DNA from: Candidatus Acutalibacter stercorigallinarum
GTDB lineage: Bacteria; Bacillota; Clostridia; Oscillospirales; Acutalibacteraceae
Assembly: GCA_019112625.1 (NCBI GenBank)
Contig: DXIW01000028.1
Span: 1-64,000 of the forward strand
DNA: 64,000 nucleotides
Direction: 5' to 3'
The notes below the pieces were generated by a model. It worked only from the letters and a program-made list of their open reading frames with translations. It was not told where the DNA came from and ran no database searches. Within the stretch, counting starts at the first letter, position 1, and every line of letters begins with the position of its first letter. Made by a program: the position numbers and the translations under genes. Below are positions 1-8,513 of the stretch, piece after piece.

Positions 1-203
1 CAGTGCCAGTTGATGTGCTGTACGATGCCGTAAGTCCCGGCCGAGGGGACATATTCCTCCCAGGTGAGCATGAAGGTGCTCTCCACCCAGTCCACAAACA
101 CCCCGTTGAACACCGTGTCCAACAGGAAGTAGAGTACCAGGCTCACTATCAGGAGAGACAGGCAGCCCGCGGCCAAAGGCCCGTACTTACGCGTCCATTT
201 CAT
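1..203 (-). CDS. Sensor histidine kinase, N-terminal fragment (continues beyond window start)
   Basis: Minus-strand frame from ATG at 203: MKWTRKYGPLAAGCLSLLIVSLVLYFLLDTVF (TM segment), overlapping the 3' end of the response regulator. Confidence 0.7.
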   Translation of the reverse strand, partial: MKWTRKYGPLAAGCLSLLIVSLVLYFLLDTVFNGVFVDWVESTFMLTWEEYVPSAGTYGIVQHINWH

Positions 204-915
204 AGCCAACCCCCCACACGGTTTTGATGTATTTGGGGCGCTCGAAGGAATCCCCCAGCTTTTCCCGAAGATGCCGGATGTGCACAGTGATGGTGTTGTT
301 GTCCTTGGTGTAGTAGTCCTCCCCCCAAACACGGCGGAACAGCTCCTCCGAGGAGACCACCTTCCCCTTGTTTTCGCAGAGGGCGGCCAGCAGGGAGAAT
401 TCGGTGGGCGTCAGGGACAGGGGCGCGCCGTTGAGAGAGGCCTGATGGGTCTCCACGTTGATGACCAGGCCACCGCAGGTGAGAGGTTCTTTCTGTAAAA
501 ATTCCCCATTGTAGCGCTTATACCGCCGCAGCTGGGCTTTCACCCGGGCCACCAGCTCCAGGGGAAGGAAAGGCTTGGTGACGTAGTCGTCCGCCCCCAG
601 GGACAGGCCGTTGATCTTGTCCAGCTCCTCCCCTTTGGCGGTGAGCATAATCACCGGGTACTGGTACCTCTCCCGGATGCGCCTACACAGCTCAAAGCCG
701 CTGATTTCCGGCAGCATCACGTCTAAAATGGCCAAATCCACCGATCCGGCCTGGATCTGCTCCAGGGCCTCCTGCCCGTTGTAGCAAACCAGTGTCTCAT
801 AGCCCTCGTTTTTCAGATACAGGGTCACCAGGTCAGCGATCTCCCGCTCATCGTCCACCACCAAAATCTTCTCCGCCATGTCATCCCCTCCTTTGCTGCT
901 CTCAGTATAGCACAC
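187..915 (-). CDS. OmpR/PhoB-family response regulator
   Basis: Receiver domain (KILVVDDE, LAILDVMLP, VTKPF) plus winged-helix domain (TVHIRHLREKL..IKTVWGVGYEM). Confidence 0.95.
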   Translation of the reverse strand: MCYTESSKGGDDMAEKILVVDDEREIADLVTLYLKNEGYETLVCYNGQEALEQIQAGSVDLAILDVMLPEISGFELCRRIRERYQYPVIMLTAKGEELDKINGLSLGADDYVTKPFLPLELVARVKAQLRRYKRYNGEFLQKEPLTCGGLVINVETHQASLNGAPLSLTPTEFSLLAALCENKGKVVSSEELFRRVWGEDYYTKDNNTITVHIRHLREKLGDSFERPKYIKTVWGVGYEMDA

Positions 916-964
916 TTCCCAGTGGATTTCTTTAAGAAAATCCTAAGAACAGAAAGAGCGGGTC

Positions 965-1930
965 TCACACTCCCACCCTCCCCTGCATCTCCGCGCTGAC
1001 CTCCCGTTTCTTCTCATCAAAAGCATGGGTGTAGATGTCCAGCGTGGTGGATACCTGAGCATGGCCTAAAATCCCCGACACCGTAGCCACATCCGCCCCG
1101 CCGGAGATCATCAGGCTGGCGGCAGTGTGCCGCAGGCTGTGGACGTTCAGGTCCAGAGGAAGGTCATGTTTTTTGAGGATCAGCTTGAACCGCCAGGTGA
1201 AGGTGCTGGGGGTCATGGGCAGGTTTTCTCCGTGACGGCGGAAGATGTAGTCCTCTGTGGTCAGCTCTCTGCCCTCGTGGAGTTCAAGTTCCCCCTGGCA
1301 GAAGGAGCGGTACTCTTTCAAGAGGCTTGCCATCTCCAAGGAAAAGTAGACGTACCGGTCCCCCGCGGCGGTCTTGGGCTCTTTGACAATGATGTTCTCT
1401 CCCGTAACTTTCACCACATTTCTGCATATATGGATGGACTTCTCGGAAAAGTCCACGTCCTTCCATTTGAGACCGCAACATTCCCCACGGCGCATCCCTG
1501 TGGCGATGATAAGCTTGAAGTAGGTTTCGTGCTTGATGCTTTCTTCTTCCAGGGCAGCAATTAGTTTTCTTGTCGTCTCTTCGTCAGCGATATTACGCTT
1601 TTTCTTCTTTTTCCCGGCGTACTTGTAGGTGCGCCTGTACTTGTAGGTGCGCCAAGCCGGGTTCTGCAACAAAAAAGCAACGTAACGCTGCACCCAATTC
1701 GCGATCATCACCTCGGTGGTGGCCGCGAACTTTTTTGCCCGCGTTCATGCTGCCATCAAAGGGATTCCCCTCTGTATATATACCTGCAGTGCTCTCGGAG
1801 AGCGGGTTTCCCGTCACAGAGTTCTTTTGTTTTCTAAGCTGGGCGTAGAGATTGCGGAAGTGCTCAGGCTTTAGGCCGGTGAGTTTGTAGCTGCCCAGGG
1901 TAGGCAGGAACCGGTTTGTGTTCCCTTCAG
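965..1930 (-). pseudogene. Tyrosine recombinase/integrase remnant, split across two frames
   Basis: Catalytic part 965-1711 (GMRRGECCGLKW, HSLRHTAASLMISGGADVATVSGILGH, TLDIYTHAF); core-binding-like residues (LGSYKLTGLKPEHFRNLYAQLRKQKNSVTGNPLSEST) lie in another frame upstream; no intact N-terminus. Confidence 0.75.
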
Positions 1931-2968
1931 CTACTGCCACAGCCGCAGCAGCTCTTGATACTGAGGCGTGTTTTTCAAAAATTCCAAATCCTTTCCCTGT
2001 TCCAACTCCTCCCGCAGCAGGGAAAGCAGCCTGTGAGAAAGGCCGTCCCCCTCTTTGGGCGGCGTGTGACGGTAAAGAGGAGTTTTCCAGGGGCGCCAGG
2101 GCTCCTTCAGGGCGGAAACCAGTTCTTGCAGGGCTTGCGCGCACATGGCTGGGTCCTGCCGCAGCACGGCCAGCTGGAAGTGGGCGTTGTGGGCCGTCCA
2201 TGGGGCAAGGCCCAACAGCTGTGATATGTTCTGATACACCAGGGCGATGCTGTCCGCGTCCTGCTGGCGGCCTTCCCTTTCAGCTGCTTCCATCAAGTGG
2301 AGAAGGGCCGTCTGCAAGTCTGTGGCCAGCTTCATCACCTTGCGCTCCCACAGGGAGGCGGCCTCCTCCCATTTCTGCTCCTGGGCCAGGAGCAGAGCCA
2401 GCTGCCCCTCTTTATCCACCACGGGAACTGGGAGGGAGTCGATGAGCTGCCGGGCCTTCTCGAATTCCCCTTGCTGCCGGAAACGGGAGATCAGCACGGG
2501 CAGTACCCCTTGGCGAACCTCCGGGTCGGCGCTTTCCGATAGGCTTTGAAACCACTGTTCCAACTGGGTGCGATAGACCTCCTCATCTGGCGGTGGGTAA
2601 AACGCCGGCGCCCCGTACAGGTACATGGCGGCAGCGTACCGCAGCCTGTCGCAGGAGGGAAATTCCCGCAGCTTCCCACAGGCCGCCTGGAAGGCGGCGC
2701 CATACCCCTGGCGCTGGGCGGTCTCATCCAGCCCGTTGACAAATGAAGTGATCTCCATGTCGGTCAGCGTCTCCCGGAAGGACAACAGTGTGTTTAGGTC
2801 TGTGCCCAGCAGGCGGGCCAGCGGAGGCAAAAGGGTGATGTCCGGGAAACTCACGTCCCGCTCCCACTTGTTGACCGCCGGGGCAGAGACTCCCAGCGCC
2901 TGGGCCACCTGCTCTTGGGTCAGCCCGCAGTTTTTTCTCCGCTCTCGAATGATTTGTCCCAATTTCAC
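1931..2968 (-). CDS. XRE-family regulator with long C-terminal helical region
   Basis: N-terminal HTH IRERRKNCGLTQEQVAQALGVSAPAVNKWERDVSFPDITLLPPLARLLG. Confidence 0.85.
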   Translation of the reverse strand: MKLGQIIRERRKNCGLTQEQVAQALGVSAPAVNKWERDVSFPDITLLPPLARLLGTDLNTLLSFRETLTDMEITSFVNGLDETAQRQGYGAAFQAACGKLREFPSCDRLRYAAAMYLYGAPAFYPPPDEEVYRTQLEQWFQSLSESADPEVRQGVLPVLISRFRQQGEFEKARQLIDSLPVPVVDKEGQLALLLAQEQKWEEAASLWERKVMKLATDLQTALLHLMEAAEREGRQQDADSIALVYQNISQLLGLAPWTAHNAHFQLAVLRQDPAMCAQALQELVSALKEPWRPWKTPLYRHTPPKEGDGLSHRLLSLLREELEQGKDLEFLKNTPQYQELLRLWQ

Positions 2969-3494
2969 GGTGAATCCCTCCCTGGTGTCATTTTAACAAA
3001 ACCTAGCCGGGTGCCGCAAGGGACGCATTGTTATGCTGCGGAGGAAAAAGATGAACACTGGTTAATAGGACCCATTTCCACCGCCACATCCTCCAGGGAG
3101 ATGAGCTTCAGTTCGGGTTGGTTCTTTGGCAAATAACTTTGCACTCCTTTCATCGCTCCCAGGGAAAAGGTGGGAGCAGTATTTTTAATTCCGAAAAGAC
3201 ATTGAGCTGTTTGCCTATTATGGCCGGGGACAAACTGAAAGCCAGCAGGCTATGCCGAGTTCGTTTTTTTCAGTAAGGGAAAAAGTAATTCTTCTTCTCC
3301 ATGCCTTTTCGCTTCTCCGAGGGATACAAAAACTCCCACCTCTTTTGCAAAAGGTGGGAGCAGTGTGTTTAATTTCGCATTTTCAGTTCGGGATAGGTCG
3401 GACAGTTGACACTCTTCTTCCCCTCTCCCATTGCGGAAGCGGGGCGGGTGTGGTATTCTTTTCTCATACACCACGTTGCCAAAGGAGGCCGACT

Positions 3495-3839
3495 ATGGAA
3501 AAGGTCTTTTTCATGGAACTGCGAAAAGTATACCCTCTGCTGGTGGCCAAGGCGGAGCGAAAGGGCCGCAGCCGGGCGGAGGTGGACGAGGCCGCCTGCT
3601 GGCTCACCGGGTACAGCCGGGAGGAACTGTCCACCCTGGTGGAGAGCGATATCTCCTATGGGGATTTCTTCCGAGGCGCCCCGGCGCCCAACCCCAACCG
3701 GGATAAGGTCACCGGCTCCATCTGCGGGGTAAAGGTGGAGGCCATCCAGGACCCGCTGCTGCGGGACATCCGCATTTTGGACAAGCTGGTGGACGAGCTG
3801 GCTAAGGGAAAACCCCTGGAGAAAGTGCTGCGGAAATAA
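3495..3839 (+). CDS. DUF2200-like protein
   Basis: MEKVFFMELRKVYPLLVAKAERKGRSRAEVDEAACWLTGYSREEL resembles the DUF2200 family; RBS-like aaaggagg upstream. Confidence 0.75.
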   Translation: MEKVFFMELRKVYPLLVAKAERKGRSRAEVDEAACWLTGYSREELSTLVESDISYGDFFRGAPAPNPNRDKVTGSICGVKVEAIQDPLLRDIRILDKLVDELAKGKPLEKVLRK

Positions 3840-3874
3840 CACGTTCTAAAACGGGAATAAGGAGGAAACCCGCC

Positions 3875-4795
3875 ATGACAAGAGAAGAAGCTGAAAAAGA
3901 ATTGTGCCGTCTCTTGGAAGAAGCCGAGACGGACATCCAGGCCGGGCGCACCGTCCCCGCGGAGGAAGTGTTCGCCCAACTGCGGGAAGCATTCGCTCTC
4001 CGGAACATCGTCTACCTCACTGGGGACACCCATGGGCGGTTCGAGCGGATCGTGGACTTCTGCTCCCAGCGGGAGATGGAGCCGGGGAACACCTTCGTCA
4101 TCCTGGGAGATGCCGGGCTCAATTTTTACGGCGGCCTGCGAGACGCTATAGGCAAGGAACAGCTGGCAAAGCTCCCCTGTACGTTCTTTTGCATCCACGG
4201 CAACCATGAGCAGAGGCCAGGGCCAGAGCTTGGCTACGAGCTGTCCCGCTACCACGGAGGTTTGGTGTGGGTACAGCCTCAGTACCCCAATCTCGTCTTC
4301 GCCATCGACGGGGAGGTTTACGATTTCTGCGGCCACAGCTGCCTGGTGATTGGCGGGGCTTACAGCATCGACAAGTGCTACCGGCTGGCCATGGGGTACG
4401 GCTGGTGGCCGGACGAGCAGCCCTCTCCCCAGATCAAGGAGAAAGTGGAGCGGGTTCTGGAGGAACGGAACTGGCAGGTGGACGTGGTGTTCTCCCACAC
4501 CTGCCCTCTCAAGTACGAACCAGTGGAGGTGTTTCTGCCAGGCATCGACCAAAGCACGGTGGACAAGTCCACTGAGGAGTGGCTGGACACCATCGAGTCC
4601 AAACTCCACTACGAACGCTGGTACTGTGGCCACTACCACACGGAGAAGCAAGTGGACAAGCTGCGGTTCATGTTTGAGGATTACGCCGTGCTCCCCCACA
4701 CCCTTTCCATCGAGGAGGAGAAAGCCCTCATCGCCAGGATGGAACGCCAGGCTGAGATGATGGAGGCTTTGGGGTGGAACGAGGAAGATACATAG
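3875..4795 (+). CDS. Calcineurin-like metallophosphoesterase
   Basis: TGDTHGRF, ILGDAGLNF, CIHGNHEQRP, GHYHTEK motifs. Confidence 0.9.
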   Translation: MTREEAEKELCRLLEEAETDIQAGRTVPAEEVFAQLREAFALRNIVYLTGDTHGRFERIVDFCSQREMEPGNTFVILGDAGLNFYGGLRDAIGKEQLAKLPCTFFCIHGNHEQRPGPELGYELSRYHGGLVWVQPQYPNLVFAIDGEVYDFCGHSCLVIGGAYSIDKCYRLAMGYGWWPDEQPSPQIKEKVERVLEERNWQVDVVFSHTCPLKYEPVEVFLPGIDQSTVDKSTEEWLDTIESKLHYERWYCGHYHTEKQVDKLRFMFEDYAVLPHTLSIEEEKALIARMERQAEMMEALGWNEEDT

Positions 4796-4816
4796 GACAA
4801 GGAAGGAGGCCCGCCC

Positions 4817-5137
4817 ATGCCCCGCCGCTATCGGATCTATCTGCTCTCCGCCAAGACCATCCTGAGCTACGCCAAGGAGGAGGGCGGGGCCGTTTCCATC
4901 GCCCTCAACCGGGACGCCACCCGGCGGTGCCAGCTTCCGGGGCGGCAGGAACAGGACGAGAACGCCCTGTTCTTCCAGATCCAGTGCGCCCTCCAGGGGG
5001 ACGGCTTTGCTTTTCCCAAGGAATCGGGCGTAATTGAGGACTTGTCCGCCGTCCTCTGCTATGTGGACTTCTCCGGCATCTTTGACCGGAGCTCTGCCGA
5101 GTTTTACTTCTTCCGCTCCCAGATTTCTGATTGCTGA
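4817..5137 (+). CDS. Hypothetical protein (DUF6061-like)
   Basis: 106-aa ORF directly downstream of the phosphoesterase, RBS-like aaggagg; family name from memory only. Confidence 0.5.
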   Translation: MPRRYRIYLLSAKTILSYAKEEGGAVSIALNRDATRRCQLPGRQEQDENALFFQIQCALQGDGFAFPKESGVIEDLSAVLCYVDFSGIFDRSSAEFYFFRSQISDC

Positions 5138-5196
5138 TGAAGCCGCAAAGCGTATTTTCTGTAACTATCTCACTTAAACGAAACGAGGTGGATACC

Positions 5197-5442
5197 ATGA
5201 GTGAGACAACGAACCGTAATGTTCTTTCCGATGCCGCCTGATATTGCCACCATGACCCAGAGGAAGAACGGTTCTATGAAATTTTCTTCAAGCTCTGTAA
5301 GAAGTACAATGTCCGATGGGCCAGCGCAGACGAAAAAGAAAAGCAGTTCCTGTCGGAGGTCGCACGGGTGACCTAGGAAAGGGACAAAGCCAAGCGCCAG
5401 GGCCTCCCGCTTTCCGAGATCCGTCCTTCTTTCACCCAGTGA
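5197..5442 (+). pseudogene. Small ORF remnant with two in-frame stops (TGA, TAG)
   Basis: ATG at 5197 gives MSETTNRNVLSDAA*YCHHDPEEERFYEIFFKLCKKYNVRWASADEKEKQFLSEVARVT*ERDKAKRQGLPLSEIRPSFTQ*; no frameshift over 82 codons. Confidence 0.6.
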
Positions 5443-5670
5443 CTTTTTCCTTTCTGCCCCCCCTCTGACTACTGTTTGACTACTATTTTCCCAAAACCGG
5501 AAAAACCGTGGGAGCCCAGGCGTGACAAGGGCTTCCAAGATTTTTGCAAATCGGTGCTAATTTTGTGTAATATACCTGAAACCCGCATAAAACCTGGGTT
5601 TCCTCCTTGACGGCCTGATAACGACCACTCTGTAGGGTCTTGGTCCCCTGCGGGGACCGTTCAAGACCGA
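5430..5670 (+). repeat. Dispersed repeat copy 1 (~235 bp; related copy near 17060-17305)
   Basis: Shared blocks: TGTTTGAC, CCAAAACCGGAAAAA, GTGGGAGCCCAGGCGT, GCCTGATAACGACCACTCTGTA, TTGGTCCCCTGCGG. Confidence 0.8.
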
Positions 5671-5689
5671 CCGGGCCGGCAGGCGAGAA

Positions 5690-5719
5690 CGCTGGTTCGA
5701 ATCCAGCCGGGCGCACCAC
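5690..5719 (+). other. tRNA 3'-end fragment (T arm + acceptor + CCA), not a complete tRNA
   Basis: CGCTGGTTCGAATCCAGCCGGGCGCACCA without a matching 5' acceptor, D or anticodon arm upstream. Confidence 0.6.
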
Positions 5720-5722
5720 GTC

Positions 5723-5753
5723 GCGGCGAACCCTTGTGGTTCGCCGCATTTTT
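5723..5753 (+). terminator. Rho-independent terminator-like hairpin after the tRNA fragment
   Basis: GCGGCGAACC-CTTGT-GGTTCGCCGC followed by ATTTTT. Confidence 0.7.
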
Positions 5754-6014
5754 CTGCGCAAAATGCGGCTTCACCGTTCGGGTCGGTCTCACCTGCCGGT
5801 TTGGTCAGTGCTAGACGTGCCCCACTGGGGCGCAGCACCGCTCCTCCCCGCAAAAAGTCTCGCTGCGCCTGCATTGTTCGCTTGTAAACGGTCTTGGTCC
5901 CCTGTGGGGACCGTTCAAGACCGACCGAGGCGGCAGCCGAGACCTCACGACGTTCCGGCTTGCTACCAACTTTTTGCGGACAAGGACCTCTCTTTCGAAA
6001 ACGCCCGCAAAACA

Positions 6015-6052
6015 GCCTCCAAAGGATCGGTTCCTTTGGAGGCTTTCTTATG
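6015..6052 (+). terminator. Terminator-like hairpin
   Basis: GCCTCCAAAGGA..TTCCTTTGGAGGC followed by TTTCTT. Confidence 0.65.
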
Positions 6053-6181
6053 TCTGAAAGGGCGATGAAAAAGGCGATGTGCACAGAAGCAGAGAGACAG
6101 ATTTGGGGATAAGGGAGATTCTCTGCAGTAGTCAAATAGTGGCCATTTTTAGTGATCTTCCAGACACCGCACCCACCCATT

Positions 6182-6391
6182 TCAATTTGATGAAGAACCA
6201 CTCGCCTTCTCCACCACAAACTTTGCGCGGTCCACGGGGTAGGGGGCGGTGTCACGGCGGTGCTTCTGGATGGACACCTCCTCCCCCGGCGGGGCGTCCT
6301 CAAAGACTTTCATGGCCAGCAGCTCCTCGGTAAAGTCCATCTGGCCGTTGCCGTTCCTATCGAAGAAATTGGTGAATGGGAATTTTGCCAT
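6182..6391 (-). CDS. Small protein with EF-hand-like motif
   Basis: MAKFPFTNFFDRNGNGQMDFTEELLAMKVF: DxNxNGxxxxxE pattern; RBS-like ggaggtcc upstream of the ATG. Confidence 0.6.
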   Translation of the reverse strand: MAKFPFTNFFDRNGNGQMDFTEELLAMKVFEDAPPGEEVSIQKHRRDTAPYPVDRAKFVVEKASGSSSN

Positions 6392-6646
6392 GGAGGGACC
6401 TCCAATCTACTTCTATGCTTCTATTCTATACGCACACAGGCAGAAAGGGCAAGAGAGAAGTTGCAGTTGCCCCGTTTTTATCTTGTTTCCCGGAGAAAAC
6501 CCTGCTGGAATGCGCCGGGGAATTGGAACTTTTTCTCCAAGCCGTCAAAGGAGACCGTAATAACACCTTTCTCAATGGTGGTGACTTTCCCAGTGCCGAA
6601 GGCTTTGTGCGTTACCATGGAGCCGGGGCTATATAGCAGATGTCGA

Positions 6647-7590
6647 AGATCACCCCCGCGTGCGCGGGGAAGAGAAGATATACTTCATCCCCCGCCGCCG
6701 TACCCGGGGATCACCCCCGCGTGCGCGGGGAAGAGGCGATGGGCAGGTCGGAGGAGTACTCCGGGATGGGATCACCCCCGCGTGCGCGGGGAAGAGCGGA
6801 ACCAGTGTTCGGGGCCCTCTGGGTTGCAGGGATCACCCCCGCGTGCGCGGGGAAGAGCAAGGTCAAGGTCAAGGTAGCTTTCACTCTTCAGGATCACCCC
6901 CGCGTGCGCGGGGAAGAGTAAGATCGGCTAGCATCTCCCGAAGTGACGAAAGGATCACCCCCGCGTGCGCGGGGAAGAGGAGTTCCGGGGCCTTGGCCTT
7001 TGCCCGGATAGGGGATCACCCCCGCGTGCGCGGGGAAGAGGACTACCTTGTACTGGGGTTTTGGACGGGCGTGGGATCACCCCCGCGTGCGCGGGGAAGA
7101 GATTACAATCTGGAATGCCGCCACCATCAACAGGGGATCACCCCCGCGTGCGCGGGGAAGAGCACACTGCTTGCCTGGTCCGGTGCTTCCTCCAAGGATC
7201 ACCCCCGCGTGCGCGGGGAAGAGCTACACCACCGGGGGCACCGTGTCCCTGACCAGGGATCACCCCCGCGTGCGCGGGGAAGAGTGGTACAGCGACAATG
7301 GCACAGAGCGGGACAGGGGATCACCCCCGCGTGCGCGGGGAAGAGCGCCTGGTCTTCGTTGTTGGCGCATACGTCCACAGGATCACCCCCGCGTGCGCGG
7401 GGAAGAGACAAGGACAGGCGCGGCCGGCCGATCTTCAATGGGATCACCCCCGCGTGCGCGGGGAAGAGGTGACGGACACGGTCTCCGCCTCCTCCCCAGA
7501 GGGATCACCCCCGCGTGCGCGGGGAAGAGCTTGTACCCCTGGCGTTTAGCTTCGGCTTTCAGGGATCACCCCCGCGTGCGCGGGGAAGAG
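6647..7590 (-). CRISPR. Type I-E CRISPR array, 16 repeats / 15 spacers
   Basis: 28-bp repeat GGATCACCCCCGCGTGCGCGGGGAAGAG (minus CTCTTCCCCGCGCACGCGGGGGTGATCC) at starts 6647,6708,6769,6830,6891,6952,7013,7074,7135,7196,7257,7318,7380,7441,7502,7563; spacers 33 nt (one 34). Terminal repeat at 6647 has a changed first base; cas2 abuts the other end. Confidence 0.98.
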
Positions 7591-7622
7591 ACTAAACGGA
7601 TCCCTATTATAAGCCATTCTGT
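7591..7622 (-). promoter_or_regulatory. Very short CRISPR leader with TATAAT -10-like element
   Basis: Minus strand CCTAAACAGAATGGCTTATAATAGGGATCCGTTTAGT between cas2 stop and first repeat. Confidence 0.5.
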
Positions 7623-8492
7623 TTAGGTGAAAGGTTCGCTTTCATTTAGTTTCTCATAGAGTGAGAAAAGAATGTGGCAATCGCCCAACGCCCTATGGGG
7701 AGCTGAAACATCCAGCGAAAATCGTGTTGCCAAGGTGGTTAACTTAAAGTCTGGTACGTCAAACACTTTCCTTCGGGCTGCGCTCAACAAGTCTACGCAG
7801 CGATTTGTAGGAGGATGGATCCCACAGGCGCGGCACGCCTCTTGCAGAAATCTCATATCAAAGGCCAGGTTATAGCCCACGATGGTATCTTCCCCCACAA
7901 ACTGTAAAAACTCCGGTAATACCGCATCCAAAGGCTGGCCTTCCTGCTCCACCAAAGCATTGTCAATCCCGGTGAGGGCTGTAACCGTTTGCGGGATGCC
8001 CTTCTCTTGGGAAACCAACCTGGAAAACGTATCGGCCTTCTGGTTTTCCCTCACCCGAATGGCGCCAAACTCCAAAATCTTGTCCTGCACGGGAGTGAGC
8101 CCTGTTGTTTCCAGGTCAATAATCACAAAGGATTGGCCCCGCTTTTTGGAAGCCTGGCTCTTGCGATTTGCCATCTGGCGTTTTGCGGCTTTACTAAAGC
8201 CCGGTTTCAGCGTGTCTTCAACTACGGAAGAGACGGGAAGTGGACGGCGAATCAACTGGATACCCTCATAATCCACTGGTTTCCAAGATGTGTTGTGTAC
8301 TCGAAAGTCCATGCGCTGCTCGTTGTTCGCGGAGAAAACCATGGTAGCACGGCCATTTTTCAGGTTCTCACACACCCTTTGCCAAATAGCTTCCCTAACC
8401 CGTGAATTGACGTTGCCCACATACACGCCGGTATTCACCTCTTGCAGCCATTTGGACAGATCTCCCCGCAGCCTGGGAGGGCAATCCGTCAT
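7623..8492 (-). CDS. cas2: Cas2 fused to DnaQ-like DEDDh exonuclease (type I-E)
   Basis: Cas2: PPRLRGDLSKWLQEVNTGVYVGNVNSRVREAIWQRV; exonuclease: VIIDLETTGLTP, VGYNLAFDMRFLQ, HRALGDC. True start uncertain (see findings). Confidence 0.93.
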   Translation of the reverse strand: MTDCPPRLRGDLSKWLQEVNTGVYVGNVNSRVREAIWQRVCENLKNGRATMVFSANNEQRMDFRVHNTSWKPVDYEGIQLIRRPLPVSSVVEDTLKPGFSKAAKRQMANRKSQASKKRGQSFVIIDLETTGLTPVQDKILEFGAIRVRENQKADTFSRLVSQEKGIPQTVTALTGIDNALVEQEGQPLDAVLPEFLQFVGEDTIVGYNLAFDMRFLQEACRACGIHPPTNRCVDLLSAARRKVFDVPDFKLTTLATRFSLDVSAPHRALGDCHILFSLYEKLNESEPFT

Positions 8493-8513
8493 AGTAATTA
8501 CAACGATTACCGC

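Noticed and set aside
5640-5719. Possible complete tRNA ending at 5719
   Set aside because: Only T arm, acceptor 3' strand and CCA are present; no matching 5' acceptor or anticodon arm in the preceding ~75 nt
5483-6303. ORFs with RPAGFEPAF / ARLDSNQRSRL translations
   Set aside because: Classic spurious translations of tRNA-tail and repeat DNA
6640-7626. Long ORFs across the CRISPR array (e.g. 6660-7472, 7048-7626; GSPPRARGR/ITPACAGK repeats)
   Set aside because: Translations of the CRISPR repeat-spacer array, not genes
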